Source: Parapedobacter lycopersici_A (GTDB lineage: Bacteria; Bacteroidota; Bacteroidia; Sphingobacteriales; Sphingobacteriaceae). Taken from it: DNA of 64,000 nucleotides. How positions within the stretch are numbered: the stretch's first letter is position 1; each line of letters begins with the position of its first letter. The stretch spans positions 1 through 64,000 of the forward strand of contig NZ_JBEBRB010000007.1 of NCBI RefSeq assembly GCF_040395035.1. Direction: 5' to 3'. The notes under the pieces are model-generated. The model was not told the DNA's origin. It searched no databases and saw nothing but the letters and a program-made list of their open reading frames with translations. Made by a program: the position numbers and the translations under genes. This document shows, piece by piece, positions 60,509 to 64,000 of this stretch.

Positions 60509-61525
60509 CTACGGCAGCAGTCGGTCTGCCCGTTCAAACTGTTCTTTATTTGCCTCCTGTAACGCCAGATTCTTTTTGACCACAGCCGGTGGACGCAGCT
60601 GTTCGTAATGATTGGCCGAAATGACGGAAGTATGCTTTATCTTACGCGGTCCCTCAATCACCCAGTCGGACGTAGCCTTCTGCTCAAAACGGCAGGTATT
60701 GCATATAAATTCTTCCACCTCTCCATATTCGTCCTTCCGCGCAGTTACACGCAACACCTCTTCCCCCTTATACCACAGTGTTACTTTTCCGCTACAAGTG
60801 GGGCAATCGCGATGTGCATCAACCGGTTTTGTAAACCAAACGCGGTTCTTGAAACGGAAAGTCTTGTCTGTTAGTGCACCTACAGGGCAGACATCGATAA
60901 CGTTTCCCGAGAAATCATTATCAATGGCATTCTTAATATAAGTCGAGATCTCAGCAGCATCACCCCGCCCCAGAATACCATGTACCCGTTGTGGGGTAAG
61001 CTGATCGGCCACAAACACACAACGATAACACAGAATGCATCTTGTCATGTGCAGTTGCACTTTATCTCCAATGTCTATTTTGTCAAAAGTACGCCGTTCA
61101 AATTCATAGCGGGTTCCCTCCAGTCCATGTTCATACCCCAGATCCTGTAAATGGCATTCTCCGGCTTGATCACAAATGGGACAGTCAAGCGGGTGGTTGA
61201 TTAACAACATTTCCACGACCCCGCGACGGGCTTCAATTACCTCCGGCGAGGTGATATTCTGCACTTCCATGCCATCCATTACCGTGGTTCTGCACGAAGC
61301 TACCAGTTTGGGCATGGGACGGGGATCCTTTTCTGATCCTTTATTCACTTTTACCAAGCATGTACGACATTTCCCTCCACTGCCTTCCAATTTGGAATAG
61401 TAACACATAGCAGGAGGCACAATATCGCCGCCGATCTGGCGGGCAGCATTCAGAATTGTTGTACCTGGAGGTACTTCTACCGGAATACCATCTATGCTTA
61501 CCTTAAACTTTATATCCTCAGCCAT
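60509..61525 (-). CDS. nuoG: NADH-quinone oxidoreductase subunit G, short form
   Basis: The 338-residue product has the iron-sulfur part of NuoG only: a [2Fe-2S] ferredoxin domain (GGDIVPPAMCYYSKLEG, GGKCRTCLVKV), the His-Cys3 motif (HPLDCPICDQAGECHLQDL) and the ferredoxin-like CILCYRCV ... CPVGALTDK. Then four Cys occur as CPTC and CNTC. The large molybdopterin-oxidoreductase-like domain is missing. Short NuoG is, as far as I know, usual in this phylum. Confidence 0.93.
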   Translation of the reverse strand: MAEDIKFKVSIDGIPVEVPPGTTILNAARQIGGDIVPPAMCYYSKLEGSGGKCRTCLVKVNKGSEKDPRPMPKLVASCRTTVMDGMEVQNITSPEVIEARRGVVEMLLINHPLDCPICDQAGECHLQDLGYEHGLEGTRYEFERRTFDKIDIGDKVQLHMTRCILCYRCVFVADQLTPQRVHGILGRGDAAEISTYIKNAIDNDFSGNVIDVCPVGALTDKTFRFKNRVWFTKPVDAHRDCPTCSGKVTLWYKGEEVLRVTARKDEYGEVEEFICNTCRFEQKATSDWVIEGPRKIKHTSVISANHYEQLRPPAVVKKNLALQEANKEQFERADRLLP

Positions 61526-61592
61526 GTTCTTAGCTTTTAACGATTTGCCTAGCCAACCGGTTCGGCTAATATTCTCTCGTCCTATTTAATCC

Positions 61593-62945
61593 TTATACCA
61601 CAGGTTCAAGCGGGTCGGCATAATTGGCCAAACCATAATTGCGCTGCCGGGCTTCCGCACCATTCGTTATATGCCATTCAAATTCATCCCTGAAATGCCG
61701 GATAGCACTGGCTACAGGCCATGCTGCGGCGTCCCCAAGCGGGCATATTGTATTACCTTCGATATTTTTAGCCACATTAACCAGTAAATCGATATCACTG
61801 AAAGATCCGTGGCCATGTTCAATTTTATGCAGCACCTTTTCCATCCAGCCTGTCCCTTCTCGGCATGGCGAACATTGTCCGCAGCTTTCGTGATGATAAA
61901 ACCGCGTAAAGTTCCAAGTGTTACGCACAATACACTGATCTTCGTCAAAAGCGATAAAGCCGCCCGAACCAAGCATAGTGCCGCTTTGAAAACCACCATC
62001 AGCAAGTGACTCATATGTCATCAGCCGCGATTCACCTTTCAATGTCTTCAAGATCAGGTTAGCCGGCAAAATGGGAACCGAAGAACCACCGGCTACCACG
62101 GCTTTAAGGCGTTTGCCATTGGCGATACCGCCGCAGTATTCATCAGAATATAAAAACTCCTCAACCGAAAGCCCCAGCTCAATTTCATATACCCCTGAGT
62201 TTTTAACGTTTCCACCCGCAGAAATGAGTTTGGTGCCGGTACTACGCTCCACTCCGATTTTGGCATATTCTTCACCGCCATCATTAATAATGGGCACGGT
62301 AGCGGCAATTGATTCCACATTGTTTACAACAGTTGGGCAATTATAAAGGCCTGATACCGCCGGGAAGGGTGGTTTTATCCGCGGGTTACCCCGTTTGCCC
62401 TCAAGCGATTCCAACAACGCAGTTTCTTCACCACAGATATAAGCGCCGCCGCCAGGTTGTACAAAAAGTTCCAGATCGAAGCCCGAGCCCAGAATGTTTT
62501 TACCCAGAAAGCCCGCCTGCTTTGCCTCCGCAATCGCCTTTTCGAGAATGCGGATTTGAGGCATCATCTCTCCACGCACATAAATGTAAGAGGTATTTGC
62601 TCCCAGCGCATAACTGGAAACGATCATCCCCTCAATCAGCGCATGCGGAATATGCGTCATCAGGTAGCGGTCCTTAAATGTGCCAGGTTCAGATTCATCA
62701 CCATTGCACACCAAGTAGCGGGGCACCCCCTCCGGCTTGGCTAAAAAACTCCATTTCATTCCCGTTGGGAAACCTGCTCCGCCCCGTCCGCGCAAACCCG
62801 ATTTTTTCACTTCCTCCAGCACATCGTCGGGTGTAAGCGTTTTCAGTGCTTTTTCAACCGCACGATACCCTCCCTTTTGGCGGTACACCTCGAAGGTGTT
62901 GATGCCCGGGACATCGATATGCGTCAGTAATAACTTACGAGCCAT
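61593..62945 (-). CDS. nuoF: NADH-quinone oxidoreductase subunit F
   Basis: The 450-residue product binds NADH, FMN and one [4Fe-4S] cluster. SGLRGRGGAGFPTGMKW, CNGDESEPGTFKDR, GAGAYICGEETALLESLEG (here GGGAYICGEETALLESLEG) and ESCGQCSPCREGTGW are diagnostic. Electrons enter complex I here. Confidence 0.97.
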   Translation of the reverse strand: MARKLLLTHIDVPGINTFEVYRQKGGYRAVEKALKTLTPDDVLEEVKKSGLRGRGGAGFPTGMKWSFLAKPEGVPRYLVCNGDESEPGTFKDRYLMTHIPHALIEGMIVSSYALGANTSYIYVRGEMMPQIRILEKAIAEAKQAGFLGKNILGSGFDLELFVQPGGGAYICGEETALLESLEGKRGNPRIKPPFPAVSGLYNCPTVVNNVESIAATVPIINDGGEEYAKIGVERSTGTKLISAGGNVKNSGVYEIELGLSVEEFLYSDEYCGGIANGKRLKAVVAGGSSVPILPANLILKTLKGESRLMTYESLADGGFQSGTMLGSGGFIAFDEDQCIVRNTWNFTRFYHHESCGQCSPCREGTGWMEKVLHKIEHGHGSFSDIDLLVNVAKNIEGNTICPLGDAAAWPVASAIRHFRDEFEWHITNGAEARQRNYGLANYADPLEPVV

Positions 62946-62950
62946 AATAA

Positions 62951-63493
62951 TTAGCTATCCGCGTCCAGCTTTGCGCCTTCTGCTTTTTTTCTAAGTTCGT
63001 TGATCAATTCATCCACACCTTCCGCTGTGAGGTTTTCGTAGAATGTATACTCCGGCCCTATCTGCAATACCGGACCGTATCCGCATGCAGCCAGACATTC
63101 CACACCGCGCCAGCTAAATAATCCATCCGCTGTCACTTCCCCTTCTTTTACACCCAGTTTTTCTTCGAGATGCGTCATGATTCGCTCGGCACCTACTAGA
63201 CAACACGGCCCTGTACGGCATACCTCTAAATTGAATCTACCTCTTGGCTGTAAGAAAAACATGGTATAGAATGTAGCCACCTCATACACTTCGATGGGAT
63301 CCAGGTGGAGGTATTCGGCCACCTTATCCATAGCTGGTACACTGAGCCAGCCAAATTTAGCCTGTACTTCATGTAACAGGGGTAGCAAGGCCGATTTTTG
63401 CCGTCCTTCCGGATAACGCCTGACGATCTCGGCAAATTTGCCAAGCATATCTTCCGTAAAAGTCACGGATTCATTATGTTTCACACTAAGCAT
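62951..63493 (-). CDS. nuoE: NADH-quinone oxidoreductase subunit E
   Basis: The 180-residue product is the thioredoxin-like [2Fe-2S] subunit, with cluster Cys in CRTGPCC and in ECLAACGYGP. EVYEVATFYTMF is the other typical segment. Its start overlaps the nuoD 3' end by 8 bases, and nuoF follows after 5 bases. Confidence 0.95.
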   Translation of the reverse strand: MLSVKHNESVTFTEDMLGKFAEIVRRYPEGRQKSALLPLLHEVQAKFGWLSVPAMDKVAEYLHLDPIEVYEVATFYTMFFLQPRGRFNLEVCRTGPCCLVGAERIMTHLEEKLGVKEGEVTADGLFSWRGVECLAACGYGPVLQIGPEYTFYENLTAEGVDELINELRKKAEGAKLDADS

Positions 63494-64000
63494 CCAGTTC
63501 TCCTGCTATAACATTTAAACTACTCATATTAATGATGGCATCTGAAAGCAGCATGCCACTGCTCATTGGCGCATACATCTGGTAATTGATAAAAGATGGC
63601 CGACGAAAATGCAGCCGGTATGGCGATCGGCCTCCATCGCTGATCAGGTAAAAACCAAGCTCGCCGTTGCCTCCCTCTACACAATGATAAACCTCAGTTT
63701 TTGGCGTATCAATCTCACCCATTACAATTTTGAAATGATAGATCAATGCTTCCATGTTATTATATACCTGTTCTTTAGGCGGCAGATAAAACGCAGGCAC
63801 GTCGGCATGAAAAATACCCTTAGGCTCTTTTTCAATTTTATCCATGGCCTGCTCAATGATCTTCAGGCTTTCCCACATTTCATTATTACGCACCAAAAAC
63901 CGATCATATACGTCTCCTTTGGTTCCCACTGGGATATCAAAGTCAAATTCATCATAGGAAGAGTATGGCTCGTTCACCCGTACATCGTAATCTACCCCGG
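63486..64000 (-). CDS. nuoD: NADH-quinone oxidoreductase subunit D, partial
   Basis: This is the C-terminal part (about 171 codons) of the 49-kDa-type subunit, which lines the quinone-binding cavity. The frame continues beyond the window edge; the visible start reads GVDYDVRVNEPYSSYDEFDF, and the RPSFINYQMYAPMSSGMLLSD segment near the end is typical. The GTG at 63977 is an internal codon, not a start. nuoA-C should lie beyond. Confidence 0.95.
   Translation of the reverse strand, partial: GVDYDVRVNEPYSSYDEFDFDIPVGTKGDVYDRFLVRNNEMWESLKIIEQAMDKIEKEPKGIFHADVPAFYLPPKEQVYNNMEALIYHFKIVMGEIDTPKTEVYHCVEGGNGELGFYLISDGGRSPYRLHFRRPSFINYQMYAPMSSGMLLSDAIINMSSLNVIAGELDA

Overview
The window looks like a chromosomal segment of a Bacteroidota bacterium, most likely a Sphingobacteriaceae-type genome of roughly 50 percent GC; the Parapedobacter/Pedobacter neighbourhood is my guess from gene content, not a measured placement. 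The indicators are TonB-linked SusC/SusD proteins under ECF sigma/FecR control, type IX secretion proteins (PorV family, a C-terminal sorting domain, GldD), a short NuoG, a PafA phosphatase, and many copies of the Bacteroidota promoter element TAnnTTTG just ahead of start codons. I saw no rRNA, tRNA, CRISPR array, insertion sequence or phage integrase.

Layout. 1-376 is a gene-free AT-rich stretch with five DnaA-box-like sites in one orientation. 377-10829 is mostly housekeeping: phoH, rbfA, aat, scpA, dxs, pafA, uvrA. 10916-21119 is a nutrient-sensing and uptake locus: ECF sigma, FecR anti-sigma, SusC with an STN domain, SusD, a DUF4380-like lipoprotein and a PQQ dehydrogenase carrying a cytochrome c domain. 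21184-29492 is mainly on the minus strand: a MacB-type permease, an esterase, a metallophosphoesterase, hemH, ispH, a serine hydrolase and a TPM-domain membrane protein. Next come ndk (+), ybeY and ruvX (-), and a four-gene minus-strand locus (30968-36148). That locus holds a 1000-residue secreted protein with a collagen-like stretch and long tandem repeats, an unknown secreted protein, a PorV-family channel protein and a small T9SS-sorted protein. 36791-41390 is housekeeping on the plus strand: dnaN, a DedA protein, a CAP protein, yicC-gmk-nadD. An ALDH7-type dehydrogenase (-) and a TPR protein (+) flank a 399-base spacer with back-to-back promoters and a possible 28-codon gene. 44821-48845 holds a ComA-like protein, aroE, gldD, an MBL hydrolase and a LolC/E-like permease. 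50045-52547 is bamD-rpoZ-coaBC. From 52955 to the window end, on the minus strand, lies the respiratory complex I operon, nuoD (cut by the window edge) to nuoN.

How the parts work together. dxs and ispH are the first and last steps of the MEP isoprenoid pathway. The sigma/FecR/SusC set is a classic cell-surface signalling cascade; its neighbours suggest that the imported ligand is linked to periplasmic PQQ-dependent oxidation, or is PQQ itself. The PorV-family protein, the sorted protein and the fibre-like protein suggest a surface structure made with help from type IX secretion. bamD, LolC/E-like and GldD are envelope biogenesis parts.

The observations most worth a second look are the collagen-like fibre/PorV locus, the DnaA-box cluster at the window start, the PQQ-linked SusCD locus, the many genes whose promoter element almost touches the start codon (predicted leaderless mRNAs), and a four-copy 11-bp phased repeat before aat.
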